Source: Cyclobacteriaceae bacterium (GTDB taxonomy: Bacteria > Bacteroidota > Bacteroidia > Cytophagales > Cyclobacteriaceae). Taken from it: a stretch of DNA of 64,000 bases. Positions 37,203 to 46,919 of this stretch are shown here, one piece after another. The stretch is taken from contig JAPZUF010000002.1 in the NCBI GenBank assembly GCA_027533395.1, forward strand, positions 62,001-126,000, written 5' to 3'. Under the pieces are notes generated by a model. It did no database searches. It was not told where the DNA came from and saw only the letters and a list, made by a program, of their open reading frames with translations. Positions within the stretch are counted from its first letter, which is position 1; every line of letters starts with the position of its first letter. A program made the position numbers and the translations under genes.

Positions 37203-38618
37203 ATGGCTGAGCAACAATTTAAACCTGTATTGTCACTTTGGGATGCTACCATGATTGTAGCAGGATCGATGATTGGTTCCGGTATTTTTATTGTAAGTGC
37301 TAACATCTCTATGAACGTTGGCAGTGCAGGTTGGTTAATTGCTGTATGGTTGTTAACCGGATTCATGACAGTTACCGCAGCCGTAAGTTATGGCGAGTTA
37401 AGTGGTATGTTTCCTAAAGCAGGTGGACAATACACCTATTTAAAAGAAGCGTATAATCCTTTAATTGCTTTTTTATACGGCTGGAGTTTTTTCGCAGTTA
37501 TACAAACAGGAACCATCGCAGCGGTAGGGGTAGCCTTTTCAAAATTTACAGCCTATCTCATTCCAGCTGTAAGCGAAAACATTGTGTTATTTGATGCAGG
37601 CTTCATTAAAATTTCTCCCGCACAACTTTTAGCTATACTAACCATTATCTTACTTACCTACATCAACACAAGAGGAGTCAAGGAAGGAAAATGGATTCAA
37701 TCTGTTCTCACTACAGTAAAGTTGCTAAGCTTATTCGGTTTAATTGTTGCCGGATTTTTCGCCTTTAAACCCGAAGTGTGGCAAGCGAATTGGCAAGATG
37801 CATGGAGCATGAAAAAACTTTTACCCGATGGAAACATAGAAACGTATTTGACTATTGGAGCATTTGGTGCTATTGCCAGCGCAATGGTAGGTTCCATTTT
37901 CAGCAGCGATGCCTGGAACAACGTAACGTTTATTGCGGGTGAAATTAAAAATCCACAGCGCAATATCGGCTTGAGTTTATTTTTAGGAACGCTCATCGTA
38001 ACTGTCATTTATGTCAGCGCTAATTTTATGTACACAGGTATTCTACCCATGAATGAAATTGCATTCGCAGAAAATGATAGAGTAGGTGTGGCTGCATCTA
38101 CAGTTATTTTTGGTGCTGCCGGTACCATTGTTATCGCCATCATGATTATGATTTCAACTTTTGGTTGTAACAACGGTTTGATATTATCAGGCGCGCGCGT
38201 GTATTATACAATGGCAAAAGATGGATTATTCTTTAAGCAAGCTGGAGAATTGAATCACTCATCAGTACCACAAAAAGCTTTATGGATGCAAGGTGTTCTG
38301 GCTTCGGTTTGGTGTTTAAGTGGGCGATATGGCGATTTGCTTGATATGATTTCTTTTGTGGTTGTATTATTCTATATGCTTACCATTGCTGGTATTTTTA
38401 TTTTACGAAAGAAACAACCCAATATAGCGAGACCCTATAAGGCATTTGGATATCCCATTTTACCATTTATTTATATGTTGATGGGCACAGCTTTTTGCGT
38501 GCTTTTAATCGTGTATAAACCTCAATATACTTGGCCCGGATTCATCATCACTTTATTGGGTATTCCACTTTATTACCTGGCATTAAGGAACAAGCAATCC
38601 AAAGGTGTTGTAAAATAA
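37203..38618 (+). CDS. APC-family amino acid permease
   Basis: 471 residues, 12 membrane segments. The first helix has AGSMIGSGIFIVSANISMN, the substrate-binding unwound segment of APC carriers. The second block is YGELSGMFPKAGGQYTYLKEAYN, and PQRNIGLSLFLGTLIV follows later. The family moves amino acids (exchange or proton symport). The LAT-like features, such as GNNGLILSGARVYYTMAKDG in outline, suggest neutral amino acids, but specificity is not certain. It stands alone, 64 bases after pafA. Confidence 0.9.
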   Translation: MAEQQFKPVLSLWDATMIVAGSMIGSGIFIVSANISMNVGSAGWLIAVWLLTGFMTVTAAVSYGELSGMFPKAGGQYTYLKEAYNPLIAFLYGWSFFAVIQTGTIAAVGVAFSKFTAYLIPAVSENIVLFDAGFIKISPAQLLAILTIILLTYINTRGVKEGKWIQSVLTTVKLLSLFGLIVAGFFAFKPEVWQANWQDAWSMKKLLPDGNIETYLTIGAFGAIASAMVGSIFSSDAWNNVTFIAGEIKNPQRNIGLSLFLGTLIVTVIYVSANFMYTGILPMNEIAFAENDRVGVAASTVIFGAAGTIVIAIMIMISTFGCNNGLILSGARVYYTMAKDGLFFKQAGELNHSSVPQKALWMQGVLASVWCLSGRYGDLLDMISFVVVLFYMLTIAGIFILRKKQPNIARPYKAFGYPILPFIYMLMGTAFCVLLIVYKPQYTWPGFIITLLGIPLYYLALRNKQSKGVVK

Positions 38619-38669
38619 CCATTTGTAAGAATTTGTTTATTGTTACGCGTTCAATGCTTATATTGAACC

Positions 38670-41600
38670 ATGACTCGCCCTGGTCTGTTTCTAACTTTTT
38701 TATTTTTCGTTACACTTGTTGCATTCAATAGTGTAAAGGCACAACCACTAGTTGAGATTCAATTCAATCCTCAACAAAGTTTACAAGAATTAAGCGTTAC
38801 CAATTGGTCAACCGATGCCGGCCTCTCGTCTAACAATGTTACCTCTGTTTTTCAAGATAGTCGAGGACTAATCTGGTTAACTTCCTTTAATGGCTTCATG
38901 AGTTTTGATGGCCGCTCTTTTGATATTTATGATCGCAACAGTTTAAAGTTTATTGAAATAGATGGATTTTATTCAGTGTTAGAATTAGAAGATGGTTCAC
39001 TTTTATTTGGCTCGCAAGGCTCCGGTATTGTGTTACTAAAAGATGGCGTATTTAAGCCTTACACCATTAAGAAAGGAAAAATACCTTTATCTACCAGAAA
39101 ACTATTACTGACTAGAAAAGGTGAGATTGTTGTAGGCACAACCAACTTGGGAGCATATTTAATAAGGAATCAAGAGGTAATTAAGTTGCAACACGAAGCA
39201 TTAACGAACTCTACCATTATGAGTTTAGTTGAAGATAAGGCTGGAAATGTTTGGATGGCAACCGATGGAGAAGGTGTATTTAAATGGGATGGCAACACAG
39301 TTATTCACTATAACCAACAAGACGGATTAATCAGTAATAATGTTGAAGCATTAGCAGTTGATAAGGCAGGACGTGTTTTAGCAGGCACAACAAAAGGTTT
39401 GCATGTTTTCGATAACCAACAATTTACATGGATTAAAGAAGTAGGAGAAAACCAAATCAATGCCTTATGGGTAGATGTTACCAATCAAGTTTGGATTGGC
39501 TTAGAAAAAGGTTTAGTAAGATTTAATCAAGTAAACAAAACACAAGAAATTTTATTGGCAAAGCGAGGAATAGATTTTGTGCGTATCACTTCCATTATGC
39601 CAGATAAAGAAGGAAATCTTTGGTTGACTTCTAACCGATCAGGTTTAATCAAATTACGAGAAACCAGTATTACCAATCTAACAAAACCGAATATTCCTAG
39701 TGACAGGGTGAATATCATCAAAGAAGTAGATGGTGAAATATACATCGGTACCGATACAAATATTCTTTCTGTATGTAATAAGAATGTTTGTAAATCAATG
39801 CTGATAAAAAGTTTAAGCGATGCAAGTGGTATTCGTGATGTATGGGTTGAATCAGAACAATCTATTTGGCTTGCTACTTACTCAGGGATTATTCACCTTG
39901 ATCGAGGACAAGAAAAAGTTTATAATAAAAAATGGGGAATGCCCGCTGAGGATTTTAGAGTTATACACAAAGATAAAGCAGGTAATTTCTGGTTTGGAAG
40001 CCGTTCAGGAGGCTTGATAAAATTTAATAACGGCAAAATACTTACTGTGCTCGATCATTTAAATGGATTGGAGTCTAATTATGTGATGGCATTATCTGAA
40101 TCTAATAACGGTGATATATATGTTGGAACACATAGTGGTGGATTATCTATTATAAAGAAAAATGGCAGCATTCGTACCTATCACTTTAAAAATGACGATT
40201 CAGGAGTATTATTATTCAATATTGATATAGACAAAGAAGGAAAAGTTTGGGTAATGGCTAATCAAGGTCCGCTTTATTTTGCGGGAGATTCTCTTCACTC
40301 CATCCAATTGAGTAGCGATAGTAGGAGTAAAACATATTTTGATTGGGTCGATGATGGGAAGGGTACTATGTATATCACCACTAATGTTGGTATACTTCAA
40401 ATTAAAAAAGAAGATTTGCTAGCCCATATTTCCGGTAAAATGGATAAAGTACCTTTTTTTATTTTAGATGATGCAGATGGTATGAATAATAAGGAGTGTA
40501 CAGGAGCAACATCCTCTACACTTTCATCTAACGGTTTAGTATATGTGCCAACTTTAGGTGGGGTTTGTGTTATTGACAATACACTCAGAAAGGAAAATAC
40601 TGTGAAGCCTCCTTTGCGCATTGCACAATTTAAAACGGATACGCTATCCCATGTCATCAGTAATTCAGTAATTACAATTCCCCCCGGAACTTTACGTTAC
40701 TCTTTTAGGTACAGTGTGCTGAGTTACTCAGCACCAACTCGCAATTTGTTTCGGTATAAATTAGATGGATTAGATAATGACTGGAGTGAAGCAACAACAG
40801 TAAATGAAGTAGAGTATACCAATCTTAGGCCTGGTACTTATACTTTTCGTATAAGTGGGTGCAATGATAATCAAGTATGGAATACTGATGGTGCTTCTTT
40901 GACTTTTATCGTTCAACCTTATTTTTATCAAACCATTTGGTTTTACATAACCATCATATTCGCAGTAATGCTTTTATTTTATTTAGTTTATAAATGGAGA
41001 ATTTCCATTATCAACAAACAAAATGAAGCCTTGCGAAAAGTAAATGCAGAGCTGGATCGTTTTGTTTATAGTGCTTCTCATGATTTAAGATCTCCTCTAT
41101 CTTCATTATTGGGATTGATAAACTTAGCTAAAGACGATGAGAAATGGGATAAAAAAGAATACTTAAGCTTAATGGAAAAAAGTGTTAAACGTTTAGATAC
41201 TTTTATTAAAGACATCATTGATTTTTCGCGGAATGCCAGATTAGATATAACTGCTGAACCCATCAACTTTAAAAAAATTGTAGAGGATATTTTAGAAGAC
41301 TTGTCGTACATGGAAAATTTTGCTTCCATTGAAAAGCGGCTAATGATAGATGAAAACATAGATTGTTTATCTGATGAAAAAAGAATCAGAATAATTTTAA
41401 GCAACATCATTGCTAATGCCATCAAGCACCATTGGCCAGGAAGAATTGAAAAGCCTTTTGTTGAAATAAAAATAACTGAACAAAATAAATCAGTTGCTAT
41501 TTCAGTATCGGATAATGGACCGGGTATTCCGAAAGAACATCAGCAAAATATTTTTAAAATGTTTTTCAGAGCTACCAACAGAACACCGGGTTCAGGTTTG

Positions 41601-41717
41601 GGTTTATATATTGTGCAAGAAACTGTTTTAAGATTGAATGGAACCGTGTCCGTTCAATCCGAAGTTGATAAAGGAACTTTGTTTGTTGTATACTTGCCTA
41701 AAGAAATTAAGAATTAA
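38670..41717 (+). CDS. Propeller-sensor histidine kinase (Reg_prop/Y_Y_Y/HisKA/HATPase)
   Basis: 1015 residues. After a signal peptide come about 12-14 regulator-propeller repeats forming two periplasmic beta-propellers (motifs like EDKAGNVWMATDGEGVFKWDG and DKEGNLWLTSNRSGLIKL), then a Y_Y_Y domain (FRYKLDGLDNDWSEATT, LRPGTYTFRISG). A membrane helix follows near residue 760, then HisKA (FVYSASHDLRSPLSSLLGLI) and HATPase (LSNIIANAIKHHWPG, VSDNGPGIPKEH, GSGLGLYIVQETV). There is no receiver or AraC domain, so this is not the full hybrid form common in Bacteroides. The 3' end overlaps the convergent SDR gene by 11 bases. No response regulator is adjacent. Confidence 0.92.
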   Translation: MTRPGLFLTFLFFVTLVAFNSVKAQPLVEIQFNPQQSLQELSVTNWSTDAGLSSNNVTSVFQDSRGLIWLTSFNGFMSFDGRSFDIYDRNSLKFIEIDGFYSVLELEDGSLLFGSQGSGIVLLKDGVFKPYTIKKGKIPLSTRKLLLTRKGEIVVGTTNLGAYLIRNQEVIKLQHEALTNSTIMSLVEDKAGNVWMATDGEGVFKWDGNTVIHYNQQDGLISNNVEALAVDKAGRVLAGTTKGLHVFDNQQFTWIKEVGENQINALWVDVTNQVWIGLEKGLVRFNQVNKTQEILLAKRGIDFVRITSIMPDKEGNLWLTSNRSGLIKLRETSITNLTKPNIPSDRVNIIKEVDGEIYIGTDTNILSVCNKNVCKSMLIKSLSDASGIRDVWVESEQSIWLATYSGIIHLDRGQEKVYNKKWGMPAEDFRVIHKDKAGNFWFGSRSGGLIKFNNGKILTVLDHLNGLESNYVMALSESNNGDIYVGTHSGGLSIIKKNGSIRTYHFKNDDSGVLLFNIDIDKEGKVWVMANQGPLYFAGDSLHSIQLSSDSRSKTYFDWVDDGKGTMYITTNVGILQIKKEDLLAHISGKMDKVPFFILDDADGMNNKECTGATSSTLSSNGLVYVPTLGGVCVIDNTLRKENTVKPPLRIAQFKTDTLSHVISNSVITIPPGTLRYSFRYSVLSYSAPTRNLFRYKLDGLDNDWSEATTVNEVEYTNLRPGTYTFRISGCNDNQVWNTDGASLTFIVQPYFYQTIWFYITIIFAVMLLFYLVYKWRISIINKQNEALRKVNAELDRFVYSASHDLRSPLSSLLGLINLAKDDEKWDKKEYLSLMEKSVKRLDTFIKDIIDFSRNARLDITAEPINFKKIVEDILEDLSYMENFASIEKRLMIDENIDCLSDEKRIRIILSNIIANAIKHHWPGRIEKPFVEIKITEQNKSVAISVSDNGPGIPKEHQQNIFKMFFRATNRTPGSGLGLYIVQETVLRLNGTVSVQSEVDKGTLFVVYLPKEIKN

Positions 41718-42603
41718 TCTGACTAGCCAACAAAGCAATACCTTCTGCCAAGCTATGTGGCTGATAACCCAACTCTTTTTCAGCTTTAGAAATGTTAAAA
41801 CCAGTAATCAAAGGTCGCTGTGCTGTTTGCTTAAACTGTGTTGAATCTGTTTTTTGAATAAGCGAAGCATCTAAATTAAAATGTTTGGCTGTGGCTATAG
41901 CAATGTCGTAGGGTGTTACAAAATCTTTTCCAGAAATATGATAAATGCCTTTTGCTTTTTGCTTAGCTGCTAAATAACAACCCATGGCTAAATCTTCAGC
42001 CAATGTTGGTGTTCTAAATTGGTCGCTAACAACTTTGATTGCTTTGCCTTGCTCTAAAGAATTTTTTACCCACAACACAATGTTCGATCTACTCATATCT
42101 TGTGTGATGCCGTACACTAAAACAGTGCGCAAGATAGCCCAGGAGATTGTGCTTGCTTGAATGATTTTCTCAGCTTCCCATTTGCTCATACCATAGTAAT
42201 TCACAGGATTAGACGCTGCGTCTTCAGTTAATGGACCCTTGCTTCCATCGAAAATAAAATCAGTTGAAACATGCACCAAATGTGTTTGATACCACTCACA
42301 CGCTTCAGTCAGGTATTGTACAGCTGTTGCATTTTGTAACCAGCAAGCTTCGCGTTGCACTTCGCAATCATCAACTTGTGTCATAGCTGCTGTATGAATC
42401 ACCACTTCTGGTTGATGTTTTTCAAAAACAGTAAGTATATCTTCTCGGTTGGTTACATCTAGTTTTTCATAAGTACCTTTAAATGGAAAAACCAATGGAC
42501 TTCGGGCTGTTACAATCAATTCTTCTGAGTCATTTTTTGAAATGAACAAGGAGACTAATTTCTGACCTAATAAACCGTTTGCACCAGTAATAAGAATTTT
42601 CAT
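41707..42603 (-). CDS. NAD(P)-dependent extended SDR, RmlD-like sugar dehydrogenase/reductase
   Basis: 298 residues. N-terminal dinucleotide motif ITGANGLLGQKLVSLF. The catalytic YxxxK is present in NYYGMSKWEAEKI. The blocks EVVIHTAAMTQVDDCE and VHVSTDFIFDGSKGPLTED are typical of dTDP-4-dehydrorhamnose reductase (RmlD) and related epimerases. No rmlA, rmlB or rmlC is nearby, so substrate and pathway are unknown. It is convergent and overlapping with the preceding kinase gene and divergent from a membrane protein gene. Confidence 0.85.
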   Translation of the reverse strand: MKILITGANGLLGQKLVSLFISKNDSEELIVTARSPLVFPFKGTYEKLDVTNREDILTVFEKHQPEVVIHTAAMTQVDDCEVQREACWLQNATAVQYLTEACEWYQTHLVHVSTDFIFDGSKGPLTEDAASNPVNYYGMSKWEAEKIIQASTISWAILRTVLVYGITQDMSRSNIVLWVKNSLEQGKAIKVVSDQFRTPTLAEDLAMGCYLAAKQKAKGIYHISGKDFVTPYDIAIATAKHFNLDASLIQKTDSTQFKQTAQRPLITGFNISKAEKELGYQPHSLAEGIALLASQINS

Positions 42604-42663
42604 GTTGCAAATTACACTTTATAAAAAAACCGATTTAAGTTTTTTACTGGATATTTGCATCCC

Positions 42664-43632
42664 ATGAAAGAAACAAAAGATGACCATGTTTTGCACTTAG
42701 CCTTAGTTTGGGGTTTTGCTGAAAGTGGATTGGGTGGAATTTTTCATGCGTTTAAGTTACCCTTTACCGCTTTTGTTTTGGTAGCCATCAGCTTAGCTGC
42801 TATGGCCCGCATCGCCATCAATAGTCAGCGTCCTTTTGTATCGATTATGAAAGCCTTGTTTTGGGTTTTAACAATAAAGTTTGCAGGAAGTCCTCATAGC
42901 CCGTTTACTGCTTATGTGGCTGTTGCTTTCCAAGGATTAGTGGGTGCACTCATTTTTAGTTGGCGCGTTAATACATTGAGTTGTATGCTTGCCGGTTTGC
43001 TGATGATGGCTGAGAGTGCTATACAGAAACCGTTGATGGCTACTTTGCTTTTTGGAGATTCAATTTGGATTGCCATTGATAACTGGTGCGAAAAAATTGC
43101 TGCTTTTTTCGGATTGAAAGCAATGAAACAATTTTCATACAAATTGATAATCTCTTATGTTATGCTTTACTCCATTTGGGGTTTGTGTTGGGGTTGGATG
43201 ACGGCCAAGTTTTTAAGAACAATACAAGAACGAAAAAATGCGATTTCAAGATTGTTAAGCATAATTAGTGTGCGTCATTTCTATGTGATTGAAGAAAAGC
43301 GAAGAAAACGTTTTCGGATGATGGTATGGTTAATTATTGGCGTGGCAGGCTTATTGTCTTTTTGGCAATCCGATTGGAAAATTTTATTTAGAGTTACCTT
43401 CTTACTGTTTGTATTATATGCAGTTGTTTTACCTCTATTGTATTTCTTTTTAAAAAGATATACGAATGCCACTATTTTGAATCAATACTTTGAACGATTA
43501 CCCATCTATCAAAAAAGATTAGCTGTTACCTTTGCTTATATAAAAACAAAGAAAAATGCTTGGCAATCTTTTCTGGCATTTGTTTTCTTTATTCAAGCTT
43601 TTATGTTTTTACCTATTGAAAATCAGAAATAA
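42664..43632 (+). CDS. Polytopic membrane protein of unknown function
   Basis: 322 residues from the ATG at 42664 (the ORF extends to a TTG at 42655). About eight hydrophobic helices: five or six in the first 190 residues, two near residue 220-260 and one at the C-terminus. The N-terminal block LALVWGFAESGLGGIFHAFKLPFTAF has an AExGxGG pattern. The first half looks like a small integral membrane carrier or substrate-binding (S-component-like) protein. I cannot name a family. The loop between helices is Arg/Lys-rich (RHFYVIEEKRRKRFRMM). Confidence 0.7.
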   Translation: MKETKDDHVLHLALVWGFAESGLGGIFHAFKLPFTAFVLVAISLAAMARIAINSQRPFVSIMKALFWVLTIKFAGSPHSPFTAYVAVAFQGLVGALIFSWRVNTLSCMLAGLLMMAESAIQKPLMATLLFGDSIWIAIDNWCEKIAAFFGLKAMKQFSYKLIISYVMLYSIWGLCWGWMTAKFLRTIQERKNAISRLLSIISVRHFYVIEEKRRKRFRMMVWLIIGVAGLLSFWQSDWKILFRVTFLLFVLYAVVLPLLYFFLKRYTNATILNQYFERLPIYQKRLAVTFAYIKTKKNAWQSFLAFVFFIQAFMFLPIENQK

Positions 43633-43709
43633 TAAGCAACATTTTTTATCCAAGTGTGTTTGTTACATAGATTTTTGCAAACTTGGATAATAATTGGTAA
43701 TCCCTCTCT

Positions 43710-45206
43710 ATGACTAAAACCATCAAACCCCTTGTTCCATATTCAGACGTTGTGTTAATGGGCGCTGGTATTATGAGCGCAACATTAGGTTTATTATTAA
43801 AAGAATTAAGCCCTGATATCAGCATTCAAATATTTGAAAGGATGGATGAAGCTGGCACCGAAAGTTCTGATGCATGGCACAATGCCGGAACTGGTCACGC
43901 AGCTTTTTGTGAATTAAATTATACACCGCAGCGATTAAACGGAAATGTAGATATCAGCAAAGCCATTAAAATATCAGAACAGTTTGAATTGTCTAGAGAA
44001 TTTTGGGCGTACCTGGTAGAAAAAAATTGTATCGGTAATCCAAAAGAATTTATCACCAAAGTGCCTCACATTTCTTTTGTGTGGGGAGATGACAACGTAA
44101 ACTTTTTAAAGACACGTTATCAATTGATGAATGAAAGTCCACTCTTCAAAGGCATGCAATTTACACAAGACGAAAGTGTGTTAACAGACTGGGCGCCCAT
44201 TGTGATGCAGGGCAGAAAAGGAAATTTACCTTTAGCCGGGACAAAAATGGATATTGGAACGGATATTAACTTTGGTACACTTACCCGTGCCATGATGAAA
44301 AAGTTAACTGCCATGCCAGGTGTAACTATGCATTACCACACAGAAGCTTTGGATTTAGATCCGGATGGCAAAGGCGGCTGGGTTGTGAAAGTAAAAAGTC
44401 TTCTGACTGACGAAAAGTATAAAAGCAAAACCAAATTTGTTTTTATTGGCGCTGGAGGAGCAACACTTCATTTATTGAAAAGAGCGGAGATAGAAGAAAG
44501 AGACGGTTATGGCGGATTCCCGGTAGGTGGTTTATGGTTAAAATGCCACAACAAAAAATTAATTGAATTGCATAACGCTAAGGTATATGGTAAAGCTTCG
44601 GTTGGATCACCTCCTATGTCTGTTCCGCATATAGATACCCGTTATATTGATGGAAGAAAAGAATTATTGTTCGGTCCGTTTGCCAGTTTTTCTACAAAAT
44701 TTTTAAAGAATGGTTCTTTGATGGATTTACCCAAATCCATCAAATTCGATAATGCCATACCGATGATTTTTGCCGGATTGAAGAATATTCCACTTACAAA
44801 ATATTTGATTGAACAACTGAGATTGAAACCGGAAGACAGACTAGAATCGCTTCGCGATTATGTACCGTTGGCAGAGTTAGGCGATTGGGAATTAAAAGAA
44901 GCCGGGCAACGCGTGCAAGTCATTAAGAAAGACAAAAAAGAAAAAGGTATTCTCGAGTTTGGTACCGAAGTAGTTGTATCAGAAGACGGAACAGTTGCTG
45001 CGTTGTTAGGTGCATCGCCTGGCGCATCAACCTCGGCAGCTGTGATGCTGGATATTGTTAAAAAGTGTTTCAAAAGAGAAATACATACTAAGGCGTGGCA
45101 GGAAAAACTGCACGAAATTTTTCCTACCTATGGGCATGCTTTAGCAAAAGAAGAAAAGTTATTACAGGCTACGCGCGAAAGAACAGCCAAAGTACTCAAC
45201 TTATAG
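43710..45206 (+). CDS. mqo: Malate:quinone oxidoreductase
   Basis: 498 residues. A membrane-peripheral FAD enzyme that oxidises malate to oxaloacetate and passes electrons to the quinone pool. The FAD-binding motif is VLMGAGIMSATLGLLLKEL. ERMDEAGTESSDAWHNAGTGHAAFCELNYTP in outline is diagnostic of Mqo, as are FVFIGAGGATLHLLK and SPGASTSAAVMLDI at the C-terminus. The length is normal. Together with PEP carboxykinase elsewhere in the window it supports growth on C4 acids. The 3' end is 3 bases from the convergent pirin gene, with no terminator between. Confidence 0.95.
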   Translation: MTKTIKPLVPYSDVVLMGAGIMSATLGLLLKELSPDISIQIFERMDEAGTESSDAWHNAGTGHAAFCELNYTPQRLNGNVDISKAIKISEQFELSREFWAYLVEKNCIGNPKEFITKVPHISFVWGDDNVNFLKTRYQLMNESPLFKGMQFTQDESVLTDWAPIVMQGRKGNLPLAGTKMDIGTDINFGTLTRAMMKKLTAMPGVTMHYHTEALDLDPDGKGGWVVKVKSLLTDEKYKSKTKFVFIGAGGATLHLLKRAEIEERDGYGGFPVGGLWLKCHNKKLIELHNAKVYGKASVGSPPMSVPHIDTRYIDGRKELLFGPFASFSTKFLKNGSLMDLPKSIKFDNAIPMIFAGLKNIPLTKYLIEQLRLKPEDRLESLRDYVPLAELGDWELKEAGQRVQVIKKDKKEKGILEFGTEVVVSEDGTVAALLGASPGASTSAAVMLDIVKKCFKREIHTKAWQEKLHEIFPTYGHALAKEEKLLQATRERTAKVLNL

Positions 45207-45209
45207 AAT

Positions 45210-46253
45210 TTACAAAGTGATTAGAGCAGGATCTGTTTCAGGTCTTTCTTCTTTTTTACCATCCGGATAGAGAGCGAAACCATTTTTAGCTTCTTTATGA
45301 ACATGCTCATAACTTGACCATGGCCATCCGCCAAATTGTGTTTGTTGGTATTCGGCAAAAGCTTGCATAATTTCTTGTTGAGAATTCATCACGAAGGGTC
45401 CGTGTTGCGCAACAGGTTCTGCAATAGGTTTACCTTGCAAAAGTAAGAAAGAAGCTGGAGCATTTCCGTTTTCAAACTCAAATGATGTAGTAGCCTCTAA
45501 TTCCAAACCTGTTTTTACTTTTATCAACTTTCCATCAGCTTTAATTTCATTTCCTTCATAAAAATAAAGCGAACGATTTGCTTTGCTTGATGCAGGTGGT
45601 AAAGTAACTATTGTACCAGCTTCAGCCTTTATCAGCCATATAGCTACATCGTTATTTGGGTCGTTTGCCCAAGAATTAGGTGGTGGTGCTTGGTGTTGCT
45701 GTATGTTTCCTGCTACTAGCTTAATGGTGTATTTTTTTCCTTGCTTATCAGCTAATGCTAAAACAGGAATATCACTATTCCATAGCATTTTAAATTGAGG
45801 ATTAGTCAATTTATCTTTCTTAGGAAGATTCAACCAAATCTGAAATAACTCTAAGGGATTATCTTCATTTTGTTTCAGCAAAGGAAACATCTCACAATGT
45901 TGCACACCTTTTCCTGCAGTCATCCATTGCACATCTCCATTTCCAAATCTTCCCGCTGCGCCTAATGAATCTGAATGATCAATAAAACCTTTTGTAGCAA
46001 TCGTTACTGTTTCAAAACCTCGGTGCGGATGAGCAGGAAAGCCTGGAACTTTTTCGCCATGATACATGCGCCACGGCAATTGAGGATCAAAATCTTGACC
46101 AATGTTTCTGCCAGCTAGAGAGGTGGCAGGACCAAAATCCGCATTTCCTTTCGGATAAAAATCTTCGTGGTGAACACAGAATAGAAAGGGATCTTGTGTT
46201 TTCCAAGGGAAACCGAGTGGGAATTGCTTTAGTATCATAATCTTATTTTCCAT
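45210..46253 (-). CDS. Pirin-family protein
   Basis: 347 residues from the ATG at 46253 (MENKIMILKQFP). The N-terminal cupin carries the pirin metal-site pattern HPHRGFETVTIATKGFIDHSDSLG and QWMTAGKGVQHCEMF, giving two His, a further His and a Glu. The C-terminal cupin is degenerate (AQHGPFVMNSQQEIMQAFAEYQ). Pirins are metal-binding cupins, and some act as quercetin 2,3-dioxygenases. The biological substrate is unknown. The ORF extends to 46283, but the extra residues are low-quality hydrophobic sequence. Confidence 0.88.
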   Translation of the reverse strand: MENKIMILKQFPLGFPWKTQDPFLFCVHHEDFYPKGNADFGPATSLAGRNIGQDFDPQLPWRMYHGEKVPGFPAHPHRGFETVTIATKGFIDHSDSLGAAGRFGNGDVQWMTAGKGVQHCEMFPLLKQNEDNPLELFQIWLNLPKKDKLTNPQFKMLWNSDIPVLALADKQGKKYTIKLVAGNIQQHQAPPPNSWANDPNNDVAIWLIKAEAGTIVTLPPASSKANRSLYFYEGNEIKADGKLIKVKTGLELEATTSFEFENGNAPASFLLLQGKPIAEPVAQHGPFVMNSQQEIMQAFAEYQQTQFGGWPWSSYEHVHKEAKNGFALYPDGKKEERPETDPALITL

Positions 46254-46308
46254 GTAGAACATGAATAGATAAAAAAAGTTCAATTGTATTTTGAATTTAG
46301 CACAAACA

Positions 46309-46336
46309 AAAAAGCCTTCAGTAATGAAGGCTTTTT
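46309..46336 (-). terminator. Intrinsic terminator (perfect 12-bp stem)
   Basis: AAAAAGCCTTCA (46309-46320) pairs with TGAAGGCTTTTT (46325-46336), loop GTAA. It has A-run and T-run flanks and could work both ways. It sits just past the remnant ORF at 46358-46612. Confidence 0.8.
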
Positions 46337-46357
46337 ATTTTTAATCAACGAGGAGAA

Positions 46358-46612
46358 TTATTGAAGTTTGAAGTTAAATGAGCCAGCAGTTAACGAAAGA
46401 CTAGTTGGGCCGGGGCCTGTGCTTGTGGCGCTTTTGTTCAAAGTAACTCCATTTATTGTTCCAGTGTATCCGGTTGGTCCACCACTTATTGTTGCGGTAA
46501 CTGTTGTACTATTGTTATAAGAAGTACTTAGAAAGTTACCTACTCCATCTAGGTAAAACACGGTGATGCCTACATTAACGCTGCCACTCCCGATATTGAT
46601 TGTTTCAAAGTA
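46358..46612 (-). pseudogene. C-terminal remnant of an unknown exported or repeat protein
   Basis: An 84-codon open frame on the minus strand (YFETINIGSGSVNVGITVFY...) that is Thr/Ser/Gly-rich and ends ...SLTAGSFNFKLQ, followed by a terminator. It has no good start codon (a GTG at 46561 is inside the open frame), and the frame begins right after a stop at the point where another gene fragment starts. The composition is that of a beta-rich C-terminus of a larger protein. I read it as the tail of a lost gene. Confidence 0.5.
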
Positions 46613-46623
46613 TTATGCGATGA

Positions 46624-46791
46624 GAACATTACTTTATTCTCAATCCGATTAATGAACAAACCACGTTGTTTGTACATGGAGAAAATTTTTCAGGCCTTTT
46701 AATTACGCTATTCACAAAGATTTTCGATAACACAAAAACCGGATTTGAATTGATGAATGAAGCCTTGAAACAGCGATGCGAAAAAACTTAA
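46624..46791 (+). pseudogene. C-terminal remnant of an SRPBCC-domain protein
   Basis: Plus-strand open frame of 55 codons without a start codon (a TGA at 46621 precedes it). It reads EHYFILNPINEQTTLFVHGE, then NFSGLLITLFTKIF and GFELMNEALKQRCEKT. This matches the last third of SRPBCC (polyketide cyclase-like) domain proteins. The upstream two thirds are missing. It begins 11 bases from the start of the minus-strand remnant, so both appear cut at the same point. Confidence 0.6.
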
Positions 46792-46919
46792 TTTAAGTTC
46801 AATTTCTTTTTAATTTGAATAGGAGACTTCCTATGTTGTTCATTTATGACTGTTAATAAAAAAAGTAAATCATTTGATGGAAATTGTTTAACTTCGCTAG
46901 TTAATAATTACCAAAGAAA

